The notes: generated by a model from the letters alone, not told the origin. 64,000 nt of DNA from Methylobrevis albus (GCF_015904235.1 NZ_JADZLT010000049.1:1-64000); one strand, 5' to 3'; positions 16,109 to 26,160 are shown, counted from the first letter of the stretch. Numbers and translations: made by a program.

Positions 16109-17557
16109 TCAAGACGCTCCTCCGGCGGCCAGAGCAATTGAGGGTGAGGGTACGTTCCGGGTGGTGTCGGCGGCGGGAAGCGGGCTGCGTCCGGCCGGGA
16201 CGGCGTCCGGGGCGGCGGCGAGCCGGCCCCTGAGGGAATTGGGCCCGACGCCGGTCACGAGGACGCGGACGATCGAGCCGATGAGCGCGGCGGGGGCATC
16301 GGCCACCACCGACTGGAGATAGGGCGAGCGGCCGATCAGCTGGCCGGGTTCGCGGCCGGGCTTCTCGAACAGGACGTCGAGCGTGCGGCCGACGAGGCTC
16401 GCGGCAAAGGCCTGCTGCTGCGCCGTGACGAGCGCCTGCAGCCGTCCGAGCCGCTCGGCCTTGACGGCCTCGTCGACCTGGCCGCCGAGCGTCGCCGCCG
16501 GCGTGCCGGGGCGGGGCGAATACTTGAACGAATAGGCGGCGGCGAAGCCGACCTCCTCGATCAGCGACAGCGTCGCCGCGAAATCCGCCTCGGTCTCGCC
16601 GGGGAAGCCGACGATGAAGTCGCTGGTGAGCGCGATGTCGGGCCGCGCGGCGCGGATCTTCTCGACGAGGCGCAGGTAGTCGTCCCGCGTATGCCGCCGG
16701 TTCATCGCCGCGAGAATCCGGTCGGAGCCCGACTGCACCGGGAGATGCAGGTAGGGCATCACCTCGTGGAGCTCGCGGTGGGCGGCGAGCAGCGCGTCGT
16801 CCATGTCGCGCGGGTGGCTGGTCGTATAGCGCAGCCGGTCGATACCGGGGATTTCGGCGAGCCGGGCGAGCAGGTCGCCGAGGCCGGTCGGCGTCCCGTC
16901 TGACCCGAGCCCGTGGTAGCCGTTGACGTTCTGGCCGAGCAGCGTCACCTCGCGCACGCCGGCGGCGGCGAGGCGGCGGGCTTCGTCGATGATCTGGTCG
17001 ACCGGGCGCGACACCTCGGCGCCGCGCGTATAGGGCACGACGCAGAAGGTGCAGAACTTGTCGCAGCCTTCCTGCACGGTGAGGAAGGCGGTGACGCCGC
17101 GCGCGCGCGTTGCGGCAGAGGTCGCCGCCGGCAGGTGGTCGAACTTGTCCTCGGCCGGGAAATCGGTCTCAACGACGTTGCCGCTGCGCGCCCTGGCGAT
17201 CAGGTCGGGCAGGCGGTGATAGGACTGCGGGCCGAACACCATGTCGACCACCGGCGCGCGGCGGACGATTTCCTGGCCCTCGGCCTGCGCCACGCAGCCG
17301 GCGACGCCGATCAGCGTCTCGCGGCCGGCGAGCGCCCGCTCTTCCTTCATCACGCGGATGCGGCCGAGCTCGGAATAGACCTTTTCGGCCGCCTTCTCGC
17401 GGATATGGCAGGTGTTGAGAATCACGAGGTCCGCGTCTTCGGGCCGATCGGTCGCGACATAGCCCATCGGGGTCAGCGCATCCGTCATACGCTCGCTGTC
17501 GTAGACGTTCATCTGGCACCCGTAGGTCTTGATGTAGACTTGCTTTTCGGCCGTCAC
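16109..17557 (-). CDS. miaB: tRNA-2-methylthio-N6-dimethylallyladenosine synthase MiaB
   Basis: A 482-residue radical-SAM methylthiotransferase acting on i6A37 of tRNAs reading UNN codons. The N-terminal cluster ligands are C14, C50 and C88 (YGCQMN, NTCHIRE, VAGCVAQ). The radical-SAM cluster is C165-x3-C169-x2-C172. A TRAM domain lies near 380-445. A C-terminal tail of about 30 residues rich in A and P extends past it. Length and motifs are normal for MiaB. Part of the operon with phoH and ybeY, 120 bases after plsC. Confidence 0.95.
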   Translation of the reverse strand: MTAEKQVYIKTYGCQMNVYDSERMTDALTPMGYVATDRPEDADLVILNTCHIREKAAEKVYSELGRIRVMKEERALAGRETLIGVAGCVAQAEGQEIVRRAPVVDMVFGPQSYHRLPDLIARARSGNVVETDFPAEDKFDHLPAATSAATRARGVTAFLTVQEGCDKFCTFCVVPYTRGAEVSRPVDQIIDEARRLAAAGVREVTLLGQNVNGYHGLGSDGTPTGLGDLLARLAEIPGIDRLRYTTSHPRDMDDALLAAHRELHEVMPYLHLPVQSGSDRILAAMNRRHTRDDYLRLVEKIRAARPDIALTSDFIVGFPGETEADFAATLSLIEEVGFAAAYSFKYSPRPGTPAATLGGQVDEAVKAERLGRLQALVTAQQQAFAASLVGRTLDVLFEKPGREPGQLIGRSPYLQSVVADAPAALIGSIVRVLVTGVGPNSLRGRLAAAPDAVPAGRSPLPAADTTRNVPSPSIALAAGGAS

Positions 17558-17677
17558 GTGTGCGGTGCTCTCTCCTGGCTTCCCGTCGTCCGCCGCCTCA
17601 TTGGCGCGGGATCCGCGGGGTGCCGCCGATCCGATGCCGACGCGGGCGGTGCGCGGTCTCGTCGTCCAGTTCAGGTT

Positions 17678-18568
17678 TTATCCTGTTTCGCCGACCTTGA
17701 GAATAGCGCCGCCGGCCTCTCTCCCGTCCTCAGCGCCGCGCGCCGCGCCACTGGCCGGCCGGGCCGGCGCGCCGGCGCCGCGCAGCGTGGCGGCGAGCAT
17801 CCGCCGGACCGCCGCCTCCGCCGCCCGCGTCGCCGCCTTGCGGTCGTCGCCGGGCCCGAGCGCGATCGGTGTACCGAACACGACGGTGACGTCGAAGGTT
17901 CCCTCGGCGAGCATCGCGAGCAGGTGGGGAGCGAGGTCCATGTCGCCGGTCCAGGAGACCCGCGTCCGGCTCAGCCGGTCGAGCGGCAGGCCGTGCTCGG
18001 CGGTATAGACGACCGCGACCGGCTGGATCAGCGCGGCCGCGCCGCCGGCACCCGCCTCCACCGCCCGCCCCGCCGCGCCGACCAGCGCCGAGCGGAACGG
18101 CAGCACCGAGGCGCCGTCGCCGGAGGTGCCTTCGGCGAACAGCACGATCACGTCGCCGGCGGCGAGGCGGGCGGCGATCTCGCTCGCCTGCGCGCCGGTG
18201 CGGGTGCGCCGGTCGCGCTCGACGAACACCGTGCGCTGCAGCCGGGCGAGCAGGCTGACCACCGGCCAGCCGGCGACTTCGGATTTCGCGACGAAGCTCA
18301 CCGGCAGCGCCGCGCCGAGCACGACGATGTCGAGCCAGGAGACGTGGTTGGAGAGGAGCAGCAGCGGCCGCCCCGCCGCCGGCGCGCCCTCGCAGGCGAT
18401 GCGCAGGCCGATCAGGCGGGCGGCGCCGCGGTGCCAAAGGTGCGGCAGGCGGGCGGCGCGCGGCGAGCGGCTGCGGATCGCCAGCCACTGCAGCGGCAGC
18501 AGCACGGCCGTCATGCCGGCGAGCGCGCCGATCTTCAGCCCGGCGACGAGCCGCGCGGAAAGGCGCAC
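17678..18568 (-). CDS. plsC: 1-acyl-sn-glycerol-3-phosphate acyltransferase
   Basis: A 296-residue inner-membrane acyltransferase adding the second acyl chain to lysophosphatidate. The catalytic NHVSWLDIVV block (NHxxxxD) is near 73-82, and the FAEGTSGDG block near 142-150 matches the E-G-T substrate motif. A hydrophobic anchor lies near the N-terminus. Four bases separate its start from the fur stop, so they are cotranscribed. Closely related acyltransferases for other lyso-lipids (OlsA-type) cannot be excluded. Confidence 0.88.
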   Translation of the reverse strand: MRLSARLVAGLKIGALAGMTAVLLPLQWLAIRSRSPRAARLPHLWHRGAARLIGLRIACEGAPAAGRPLLLLSNHVSWLDIVVLGAALPVSFVAKSEVAGWPVVSLLARLQRTVFVERDRRTRTGAQASEIAARLAAGDVIVLFAEGTSGDGASVLPFRSALVGAAGRAVEAGAGGAAALIQPVAVVYTAEHGLPLDRLSRTRVSWTGDMDLAPHLLAMLAEGTFDVTVVFGTPIALGPGDDRKAATRAAEAAVRRMLAATLRGAGAPARPASGAARGAEDGREAGGAILKVGETG

Positions 18569-18572
18569 GGCG

Positions 18573-19067
18573 TCAGTCCGCCGCGCCGTCGTCGGGAGCG
18601 GGTTTCGGCAGCGGCACGGCGTAGAGCTCGAGCCGGTGGTCGACCAGCCGGTAGCCGAGCCGGCGGGCGATCAGTTCCTGCAGCGCCTCGATCTCCTCGC
18701 TGCGGAACTCGACGACGGCGCCGCTCCGAAGGTCGATCAGGTGGTCGTGGTGCGCTTCGGGCACCGGCTCGTAGCGGGCGCGGCCGTCGCGGAAATCATG
18801 GCGGGCGATGATGCCGGCGTCCTCGAACAGCTTCACCGTGCGATAGACCGTGGAGATCGAGATGCGGTCGTCGATCGCCGACGAGCGGCGGTAGACCTCC
18901 TCGACGTCGGGATGGTCGCTCGCCGCGTCCAGCACGCGCGCGATCACCCGGCGCTGCTCGGTCATCCGCATGCCCTTGGCGACGCACTGGTCCTCGAGCG
19001 CGAGGCTGCTTTCCGCGTCAGGCGCGCCGGCGTCGAAATGGCTGTCGAAATCGGCGTCGTCGGACAT
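18573..19067 (-). CDS. Fur-family metal-responsive regulator (Fur/Mur)
   Basis: A 164-residue regulator with a winged-helix DNA-binding half (about 30-95, including RISISTVYRTVKLFEDAGI) and a dimerisation/metal half. HHDHLI is present near 106-111, but the usual structural-zinc C-x2-C that follows it in enterobacterial Fur is replaced by DLRSG, as in alphaproteobacterial Fur/Mur proteins that sense manganese. The N-terminus carries an acidic extension of about 20 residues. It sits in the conserved rimI-fur-plsC-miaB order. It could in principle control the TerC-like exporter at 4591; no binding box was verified. Confidence 0.88.
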   Translation of the reverse strand: MSDDADFDSHFDAGAPDAESSLALEDQCVAKGMRMTEQRRVIARVLDAASDHPDVEEVYRRSSAIDDRISISTVYRTVKLFEDAGIIARHDFRDGRARYEPVPEAHHDHLIDLRSGAVVEFRSEEIEALQELIARRLGYRLVDHRLELYAVPLPKPAPDDGAAD

Positions 19068-19154
19068 GGCGCCTCGGCTGGCCGGCCGACCCGGTACGGG
19101 TGGCGGGGCTGGTCGGAAAACCCGGCGCGGGCGGCGCCCGGCGGCTGCGGCGCT

Positions 19155-19640
19155 CTAGCCGATGTCCGCCCGCATGACAAGGGCGGCGGCCGAGCCGCCT
19201 TCCGGCCGAGCATAATAGTTTCCGCGCCGCCCGGCCACGGTGAAGCCGAGCCGGCGGTAGAGCGCCAGCGCCGCCTGGTTGCCTTCGTCGACCTCGAGGA
19301 ACAGCGCCTTGACGCGGTCGGCGTAGAGCCGGCGCATCGCCTCGTCCATCACCAGCCGGCCGATGCCGCGGCGGCGGTGCGCCGGCGCGACGGCGAGGGT
19401 GAGCACCTCGGCCTCGTCACCGGCGGCGCGCACGATGACGAAGCCGACCGGCCGGCGCGAGCCGAACAGCGAGCCGCGGCGGCCGACGATGGCGATGGTG
19501 CGACGGTCGGCGAGCAGCGCCTCGATCTCGGCCGGGCTCCAGCCGCGGTGGAAGGCGCCGGCGTGGATCTCGGCGAGGTCGTCGGCATCGCCGAGGTGGG
19601 CGGTGTCGATGATGACGGGGAAGGGATCGAGCCAGTTCAT
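19155..19640 (-). CDS. rimI: ribosomal protein S18-alanine N-acetyltransferase
   Basis: A 161-residue GNAT acetyltransferase. The acetyl-CoA loop VAPAHRRRGIGRLVM is near 86-100 (R-R-G-I-G core), and FLEVDEGNQAALALYRRLGF near 115-134 is typical of RimI. It should acetylate the N-terminus of S18, possibly other proteins. The start codon overlaps the tsaB stop by four bases, the usual coupling of these genes. Confidence 0.9.
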   Translation of the reverse strand: MNWLDPFPVIIDTAHLGDADDLAEIHAGAFHRGWSPAEIEALLADRRTIAIVGRRGSLFGSRRPVGFVIVRAAGDEAEVLTLAVAPAHRRRGIGRLVMDEAMRRLYADRVKALFLEVDEGNQAALALYRRLGFTVAGRRGNYYARPEGGSAAALVMRADIG

Positions 19641-20326
19641 GACGCCGCCTCCACGGCGAAGAGGTGTGCCATCCGCCCGGCCTGGGGCTTGGCGTCGGGC
19701 GCCCGGAGATAGAGCGGCGCCGGCGGTCGGACAGCGGGCGCGCGCGCCGCGGCGATCGCCGCCACCTTGCGAATGTCCGGCCCGGCCAGCGGCTCGAGCG
19801 GCGGCAGCCGCCGTCCGGCGACGGTGGCGGCATGGGCGAGCAGCGGCGCGCCGCTGCCGATGACGAGGCCGCAGTCGTGCGGCACGCGGTCGAGCGCCGC
19901 CGCGACGTCGGCGGCGAAGGGGGCCACCGCTTCGGCGCCGCGGTCGTAGACGGCGGCGTAGACCTCGCCCTTGCGCGCGTCGATCGCCGCAAACACCGGC
20001 CCGGACGGCCGCTCGGCCGCGGAGGCAGCGAGCGCCTCCAGCGTATCGACGCCGATCACCGGGCGCCCCAGCGCCAGCGCGAAGCCGCGCGCGGCGGCGA
20101 GGCCGATGCGGATGCCGGTGAACGAGCCCGGGCCGATCGTGACGGCGATGCGGTCGGCGTCCTCCAGCTTCGCCCCGTCCTCGGCGAGCACCGCTTCCAC
20201 CATCGCGAACAGCCGTTCGGCATGGCCGCGCGCCAGCGGTTCGCTCAGCGCCGGGCCACGGCCGGTGGCGGTGACGAAGGCGACCGAGCAGAGGTCGAGG
20301 GCGGTGTCGATGGCGAGGATGCGCAT
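19637..20326 (-). CDS. tsaB: tRNA threonylcarbamoyladenosine biosynthesis protein TsaB
   Basis: A 229-residue ASKHA-fold partner of TsaD in making t6A37 on ANN-decoding tRNAs. ILAIDTALD opens the protein, and GPGSFTGIRIGLAAARGFA is near 65-83, both diagnostic. The ATG at 20326 gives the standard N-terminus; the frame extends upstream without homology. First gene of the minus-strand tsaB-rimI-fur-plsC-miaB-phoH-ybeY-corC run. Confidence 0.93.
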   Translation of the reverse strand: MRILAIDTALDLCSVAFVTATGRGPALSEPLARGHAERLFAMVEAVLAEDGAKLEDADRIAVTIGPGSFTGIRIGLAAARGFALALGRPVIGVDTLEALAASAAERPSGPVFAAIDARKGEVYAAVYDRGAEAVAPFAADVAAALDRVPHDCGLVIGSGAPLLAHAATVAGRRLPPLEPLAGPDIRKVAAIAAARAPAVRPPAPLYLRAPDAKPQAGRMAHLFAVEAAS

Positions 20327-20426
20327 GGCACCGGGATAACGGCCCGGCCGCCGGCTGTCGACTGGCAACCGCGTCGCGCCGGCCCGCCGTGGCCGCGGAC
20401 CCGCACAGTTGGTGCAGGGACCGAAA

Positions 20427-20801
<375 letters not shown>

Positions 20802-20858
20802 GCGGGTCGCTCCGGTCGCGGGGCGCGGGCGGAGCGCGGACGCCCGGCCCGCGTTCCG

Positions 20859-22178
20859 TCAGAACAGCTTTTCGTAGAGCGCCTGCAGGCGCTCGCGGTA
20901 GCGCTCGGAGGAGAACAGCGCCGCCTGGCGCTTGCCCTTTTCCGACAGGCTGGCGCGGAGTTCGGCGTTGCTGTCCATCTCGCGGATCGCTTCGGCGAGC
21001 GCTCGGGTGTCGTAGGGATCGACCATCAGCGCGGCGTCGCCGGCGACCTCGGGCGTCGAGCCCTCCGTCGAGGTGATCACCGGCGTGCCGAGGTGCATCG
21101 CCTCCAGCACCGGCAGGCCGAAGCCTTCGTAGAGCGAGGGGAAGCAGACTGCCTTGGCGCCGCGGATCGCGCTGACCAGCAGCGGGAACGGCGCGTATTC
21201 GAAGCGCCGGATGCGGTCGCGCGTGAAGACGAAATTGTCGATCTGCTCGAGGTAGCGGTTGGTGGAATCGTTGATCAGACGCAGTTCCTGCTCCGACTTC
21301 CACGCCTGCGCGCCGATGATGACGAGCGGCGCCTCGATCCGGCTGGCGAGATAGGCCTCGATCAGGCGACCGATGTTCTTCTTCGGCTCGATCGAGCCGA
21401 AGAACAGGAAGTAGCCCTTGTACTCGAGCCCGAGCGTGCCCTCGACCTCGCGGCGGACCACTTCTTCCGGCTTGTTGGCGTATTTCGCCGGGATGTCGAC
21501 CGCCTGGTAGGTGTTGGTGACCTTCTCCTCCGGGCAGCCGAGCATCTCGATGATGTCGCGCCGCGAGGTTTCGGACACCGTGACGATGTGGTCGGAAGAT
21601 TTCACGATGCGCCGCATCAGGTTGAGGTAGCGGCGCTTGTTGTCGAGGGTCGTATAGGGCAGGCGCAGCGGCACGAGGTCGTGCATCGTGTAGATGTTCT
21701 TCGCGCCCTTCACGGTGAGGGGCAGCGGATAGGTCCAGTGCATGATGTCCGGCGTGTCGAGGCCGAGCACCTTGTTGAAGCGGCCGAACAGGTCGAACTG
21801 CACCAGCGCGCGGCCGAACAGGTTCGGCGCGTTCCAGATCTGGTCGTAGGCCGGCATGCGCGAGGCGAACGGCTTGGTGATGACCTTGCCGGTGATCGGG
21901 ATCTTGCCGGCCTTGATGCCGACCGGCGAGGTCATGATCTGCCGCGCATGGCGCAGGTAGAGCAGCCATTTCGGCGGCGTGCCGGCGTAGGGATCGAAGA
22001 AGGCGATCTCGCGCATCAGCTGGTTGACGCCGGGCGAGGCGCGGGTGCCGTAGAGGATGTCGGTCTTGTAGCCGAGCTTCTTGCACTCGTAGCTGAGGTT
22101 GCGGGCGTACGTCGCGACACCTGTCCCTTTTTCGAGGTTCAGGTTGTACCCGTCGATCATGATCGTCTTCTGAGTCAC
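20859..22178 (-). CDS. GT4-family glycosyltransferase
   Basis: A 439-residue retaining glycosyltransferase of the GT-B fold. The N-terminal acceptor half begins IMIDGYNLNLEKGTGVATYA. The C-terminal nucleotide-sugar half (about 230-410) has GSIEPKKN and the E-x7-E block SLYEGFGLPVLEAMHLGTPV. It probably adds mannose, glucose or a similar sugar to a surface glycan. The start is set at GTG 22178 because AAGGAG lies five bases before it. It belongs with the polysaccharide genes on this strand up to 27.6 kb. Confidence 0.87.
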   Translation of the reverse strand: MTQKTIMIDGYNLNLEKGTGVATYARNLSYECKKLGYKTDILYGTRASPGVNQLMREIAFFDPYAGTPPKWLLYLRHARQIMTSPVGIKAGKIPITGKVITKPFASRMPAYDQIWNAPNLFGRALVQFDLFGRFNKVLGLDTPDIMHWTYPLPLTVKGAKNIYTMHDLVPLRLPYTTLDNKRRYLNLMRRIVKSSDHIVTVSETSRRDIIEMLGCPEEKVTNTYQAVDIPAKYANKPEEVVRREVEGTLGLEYKGYFLFFGSIEPKKNIGRLIEAYLASRIEAPLVIIGAQAWKSEQELRLINDSTNRYLEQIDNFVFTRDRIRRFEYAPFPLLVSAIRGAKAVCFPSLYEGFGLPVLEAMHLGTPVITSTEGSTPEVAGDAALMVDPYDTRALAEAIREMDSNAELRASLSEKGKRQAALFSSERYRERLQALYEKLF

Positions 22179-22323
22179 GACTGCTCCTTCAGGTTCCTCG
22201 ATGAGGTCGCCGGCGCGCGGTACGCTGCACGCCGCGCCGGCCACCCGGAGGATTGATCAACTCGAACATGCCCGATCCCGTCGCGGCTGAGAACCAGCCC
22301 CGTGCCGAAGTCTCGGCAATGGT

Positions 22324-22674
22324 TCACGGCTGCGCCGGGGCCGGGGCAGGTGCCGCAGGCGGGGCGACCGGCTCCGGTGCGGCGGGCGCCCCTGCAGGCT
22401 CCGTGCCGACCGCGCCGCCGAGCGTGGCGCGCAGGCTGGCGCGGTTGGCGTCGCCGAGCAGGCTCCAGACGATGCCCACCACGAAGCCGAGCACCACGAG
22501 CCCCGCCGTCACCCGCTGCAGGATGCCGAAGAGGGCGAGCACCGTCGGCAGGATCGCGATCAGCAGCGCATGCTGCACCCCCGCCTCGAGCAGCCAGGCG
22601 GCGACGAAGGTGAGGCCGCTGAGCACGATCGCCTTGGCGACGCGCAGGATGATGTCGAAGGTTCCGTCTTCCAT
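22324..22674 (-). CDS. small membrane protein of unknown function
   Basis: A 116-residue protein I do not recognise. It starts MEDGTFDIILRVAK and has about three hydrophobic segments (roughly 12-32, 35-50 and 55-75). A soluble tail from about 85 is very rich in alanine and proline. It lies between a glycosyltransferase and the tandem pyruvyltransferase gene on the same strand, so a role in polysaccharide assembly is possible but unsupported by any motif. Confidence 0.6.
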   Translation of the reverse strand: MEDGTFDIILRVAKAIVLSGLTFVAAWLLEAGVQHALLIAILPTVLALFGILQRVTAGLVVLGFVVGIVWSLLGDANRASLRATLGGAVGTEPAGAPAAPEPVAPPAAPAPAPAQP

Positions 22675-22715
22675 GCGGCTCTCTCTTTACGACTCTTGTT
22701 CTTCTCGTCGGCCGG

Positions 22716-24893
22716 TCAGAACGGGATGCGGCCGACGATCTCTTCCGGCAGAGGCCAGTCGGCGCCGTCGGCAGGCACGGCGAGCGGCAGCGGGAAGGCG
22801 GCGATCAGCGGGGCGGGGTCGTAGCTCAGCGGCTTCCACTCGGCGTCGATGTAGGCGATCAGCGCCGCCCAGTCGGAGGGCTGGCCGCGGTCCTGCCGGA
22901 AGGTCAGCACGCTGTCGGCGCCGGCGCCTGCATAGAAATCGCGCATGCGGTGGTCGATGCGGCTCGACGGGTCGTCGACGGCGGGGCGCGCCGGGCCGCC
23001 GGCGAACGGTGCGAACCAGGCGCAGGGGATGCCGTAGGTCTCCGAGATCACCAGCCCGTGCAGACTGGTCGAGAGGATGCGCTGGCAGGAGACGATCTCG
23101 CGCACCTTCTCGCGCATCGCCTCCGGCGTCGGCTCGCACCAGGTGTTGATCAGCTTGATGCGGCCGGCGAACTCGGCCGGGATTTCGTAGCGCTTGAAGG
23201 CGGCGAGCACCGCCGCCTCGGGCGTCGGCGCATCGTATTCGGAGATGTGCAGGATGACGCCGAGCTCGTGCGTCTTCGGCTCGTCCCGGAACGGCCAGAT
23301 CCGCGGCAGCACCCAGACCGGATCGCCGTAGACCGCCGGCGCCTTGATGCCTTCGGCGCGCAGCACCTCGGCCGTCTTCGGGCCGCGGGTGGCGTGCACG
23401 GTGAAGCTGGTCTCGGGCGGCTTCACGTAGCGGCCGAGCTGGTTGTCGACCGTGTTGCGCGTCGCGTCGAGGCCGGTGCCCCAGAAATGCAGGATGCCGC
23501 GGCGCTGGGCGTGGCCGATGGTGCCGACGGCGACGATGCGCTCGATCGGCTGGTCGAAGCCCGCCCGGCGCACCGGCAGCCCGGCCATGGTGGCGACGAC
23601 GAGGGCGCTCAGCGCGTCGCCGAGGTTGGCGTAGGGATGTTCGGAGGTGGTGGCGACCCAGGAGACCGGCAGCGACGGCGCCGTGCCCGGCGCGGCGCGC
23701 ATCAGCCGCGACTTCAGCCGCTGCTTCGGGTCCGGCGGCACAATGGTGCGCGGCGGCAGGCCCTTGGTCTCGAGCTTGTCGAGCCGGCGCAGCTCGGCGA
23801 CGTCGTGCTTCAGCTGCAGTTCGGTCAGCACCGGATTGTCCCAGATCGTGCCGCCCTCGGGGGCGGTGAGCGGATCGAGGTCGATCGGGAACGCCTCGAC
23901 GAGCGCGTCCTCGTCCAGCGTCTTCGGCTCCCAGGTCCGGTCGATCGCCGCCATCACGTCGGCCCAGTCGGTGCGCTCGCCGCGCGGCTGCGAATAGCCG
24001 GCGAGCTTGGGCTGGGCGAGGCCGCGGTAGAGATCGACGATGCGCAGGTCGGTCGGGCCGTCCGGGTCGAGGCTGATGTCGGCGAGGCCGCGCGGCATGC
24101 CGCCGGAGCCCGGCGAGAAATAGAGGCAGGGAATCCCGTAGCTCTCGGCGATCACCATGCCGTGCAGGCTGGTCGAGACGATCCGCTCGCAGGCGAGGAT
24201 CTCGTCGACCTTGTCCTTCAGCGAGACGACGCCGAGCGGCGTCACCGTCGTGATGAGGTGGACGTCGCCCTCGAACTCGGCCGGCACGTCGAAGCGGATC
24301 ATGTTCGGCCGCGGCACGGCGGTATAGGTGCGGTCGTTGAGCTCGGAGAGGTGCAGGATGACGCCGAGCTTCCACTTCTTCGGCACGCTCGGCCGGTAGA
24401 CCCGCGGCAGCAGCCAGACCGGATCGCCGTAGACGCCGCTGCCGGGGTTGCCGGCGCCGTTGAGCAGGCGCTCCGACACCGGGCCGCGCGTCGCCTCGAC
24501 GATGAACGAGCCGTCGCCGGGCGCGATGAACGGCTCGCGCTGGTCCATCGGCGCGGAGGGATTGCGGTGCGCCGAGCAGCCGGTGCCCCAGAACCAGACC
24601 TCGCCGTTTGCAAAACCGTGGCCGATGGTGCCGACGGCGGCGAGGCGCAGCGCCTGCGAATTGGTCGGCACGCGGCGGATCGGCCGGCCGGCGAGCAGCG
24701 CCACCATCACCGGGGAGAGCGCGTCGCCGAAGTTGAGATAGTCCATTTCCAGCGTCGAGCCGGCCCAGCCGAGCGGGATCACCCCGGTCTCGCGCACATG
24801 CTCGGCGAGCGAGCCGGCGCGCGGCCCGCCCTTCGCGAAAGCCGGCGCGGCGGGGGCGGTCGTCTCGGGGGCACCGTTCTCGGTCAGGCTCAT
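22716..24893 (-). CDS. tandem-domain polysaccharide pyruvyltransferase-like protein
   Basis: A 725-residue protein made of two homologous polysaccharide-pyruvyltransferase (PSPT) domains, about 30-370 and 410-720. Each repeats the same ordered blocks: a NLGDALS or NFGDALS start, VGTIGH, FWGTG, a TRGP block, YGDPVW, LGVILH and STSLHG followed by a conserved E-x-Y-G-I-P. The linker (about 370-405) is charged and proline-containing. PSPT enzymes usually transfer pyruvate from phosphoenolpyruvate to sugars as a ketal; a single domain is normal, so the duplication is unusual. No signal peptide is seen. The gene lies 166 bases downstream of a one-domain paralogue. Confidence 0.85.
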   Translation of the reverse strand: MSLTENGAPETTAPAAPAFAKGGPRAGSLAEHVRETGVIPLGWAGSTLEMDYLNFGDALSPVMVALLAGRPIRRVPTNSQALRLAAVGTIGHGFANGEVWFWGTGCSAHRNPSAPMDQREPFIAPGDGSFIVEATRGPVSERLLNGAGNPGSGVYGDPVWLLPRVYRPSVPKKWKLGVILHLSELNDRTYTAVPRPNMIRFDVPAEFEGDVHLITTVTPLGVVSLKDKVDEILACERIVSTSLHGMVIAESYGIPCLYFSPGSGGMPRGLADISLDPDGPTDLRIVDLYRGLAQPKLAGYSQPRGERTDWADVMAAIDRTWEPKTLDEDALVEAFPIDLDPLTAPEGGTIWDNPVLTELQLKHDVAELRRLDKLETKGLPPRTIVPPDPKQRLKSRLMRAAPGTAPSLPVSWVATTSEHPYANLGDALSALVVATMAGLPVRRAGFDQPIERIVAVGTIGHAQRRGILHFWGTGLDATRNTVDNQLGRYVKPPETSFTVHATRGPKTAEVLRAEGIKAPAVYGDPVWVLPRIWPFRDEPKTHELGVILHISEYDAPTPEAAVLAAFKRYEIPAEFAGRIKLINTWCEPTPEAMREKVREIVSCQRILSTSLHGLVISETYGIPCAWFAPFAGGPARPAVDDPSSRIDHRMRDFYAGAGADSVLTFRQDRGQPSDWAALIAYIDAEWKPLSYDPAPLIAAFPLPLAVPADGADWPLPEEIVGRIPF

Positions 24894-25059
24894 CGGCTGG
24901 TCCTTCTCGTCTCGCCCGGCGCCGGGCCGGGCGCTGCGCCCGCCTGCCGCCGTAACCGGCGGGGCCTGGCGGCCGCGGGCTTTCGTCGGACATACACCGC
25001 CTTGCCCCTGCGAGGCGAGCCCCCACAGGGCCGGCCGGGGTGGGCCGGGCGGCAGAGGG

Positions 25060-26160
25060 TTACCGCGACAGCAGCGTGCGGAGCAGGCTGCGCTTGCGGC
25101 GCGGCGCCTCGGGCGCGCCTTCGGCGGCCACCGGCGCGCGCTTCGGCCCGTGGCCGTAGGGCAGGTCGCGGATCAGCGGCAGGTCGAACACGGTGCCGCC
25201 GGCCGGCGCCGTCACGGGCGCGAGCGGCAGCGGCGAGCGCTCGGCGAGCGGATCGGCGTCGAACGGCGTCGGCTCCCAGGCCCGGTCGATCGCGCCCATC
25301 AGCGCCGCCCAGTCGGTATGGCTGCGGCGCGGCTGGGAATAGGCCGGGATCGCCGTGCGGCCGAGGCCGCGGTAGAGGTCGGTGATGCGCAGGTCGAGCG
25401 TGCCGTCCGGGTCGAGCTCGATCGTGGTCAGGCCGTCGTTGCGGCCGCGCGGCGAAAAATAGAGGCAAGGAATGCCGTAGCTCTCGGCGAACACCATGCC
25501 GTGCAGGCTGGTGGAGACGAGGCGGCGGCAGGAGAGGATTTCGTCGAGCTTGCCGCGCATCGCCGCGGCGCTGACGTCGGTGATCGTGTTGATCAGCCGC
25601 ACGCTGCCCTCGAACTCCGGCGGCACCACGTAGCGCAGGTGCTCGGGCCGCACCGACACGGTCTTCTCGCGGTTGGTGAGGTCGGCGAGGTGCACGATGA
25701 CGCCGAGGTCCCACTTCTTCTCGGTCGGCGCCGGGTAGAAGCGCGGCAGCAGCCAGACCGGATCGCCGTAGACCGGCGCGCCGACGGCGTTCTCCTCGCC
25801 GAGCAGCTGGCGGCCGATCGGGCCGCGGGTGGCGTGGACGCGGAAGCGCGTGCTCGGCGTCGGATGGAACGGGATGCGCTTCTGGCCGACCGCGATCGGG
25901 TTGCGCCAGCGCGACGAGCCGGTGCCCCAGACATGCACCTCGCCGCCCTCGAAGCTGTGCGCGATGGTGCCGACCGCCGCCATGCGCGGCTTCGACGACT
26001 TGTGCCCGACGTGGCGGACGTCGCGGCCCGACAGCAGCGCCACCATGACGGGGCTCAGCGCATCGCCGAGGTTGACGTAGGTGTTGCTGCTGTCCGCGGC
26101 GACCCACGAGAGCGGGACATGGCCGGCGTCGTCGGCGATACGCGTGAAGGTCTGGTCCAT
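25060..26160 (-). CDS. polysaccharide pyruvyltransferase-like protein
   Basis: A 366-residue single-domain PSPT-family protein, closely similar to both halves of the neighbouring 725-residue protein (shared NLGDALSPVMVALLSG, YGDPVWLLPR and SLHGMVFAESYGIPCLYFSP). A charged, arginine-rich tail ends the protein. It is a cytoplasmic enzyme by appearance and likely decorates a polysaccharide with pyruvate or a related group. It sits 26 bases after the GT4 gene, probably in one operon. Shared blocks are also close at DNA level, suggesting fairly recent duplication. Confidence 0.85.
   Translation of the reverse strand: MDQTFTRIADDAGHVPLSWVAADSSNTYVNLGDALSPVMVALLSGRDVRHVGHKSSKPRMAAVGTIAHSFEGGEVHVWGTGSSRWRNPIAVGQKRIPFHPTPSTRFRVHATRGPIGRQLLGEENAVGAPVYGDPVWLLPRFYPAPTEKKWDLGVIVHLADLTNREKTVSVRPEHLRYVVPPEFEGSVRLINTITDVSAAAMRGKLDEILSCRRLVSTSLHGMVFAESYGIPCLYFSPRGRNDGLTTIELDPDGTLDLRITDLYRGLGRTAIPAYSQPRRSHTDWAALMGAIDRAWEPTPFDADPLAERSPLPLAPVTAPAGGTVFDLPLIRDLPYGHGPKRAPVAAEGAPEAPRRKRSLLRTLLSR

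Noticed and set aside
20802..20858. Fluoride riboswitch before the crcB gene
   Set aside because: The gap is 57 bases and I cannot find the conserved riboswitch core.
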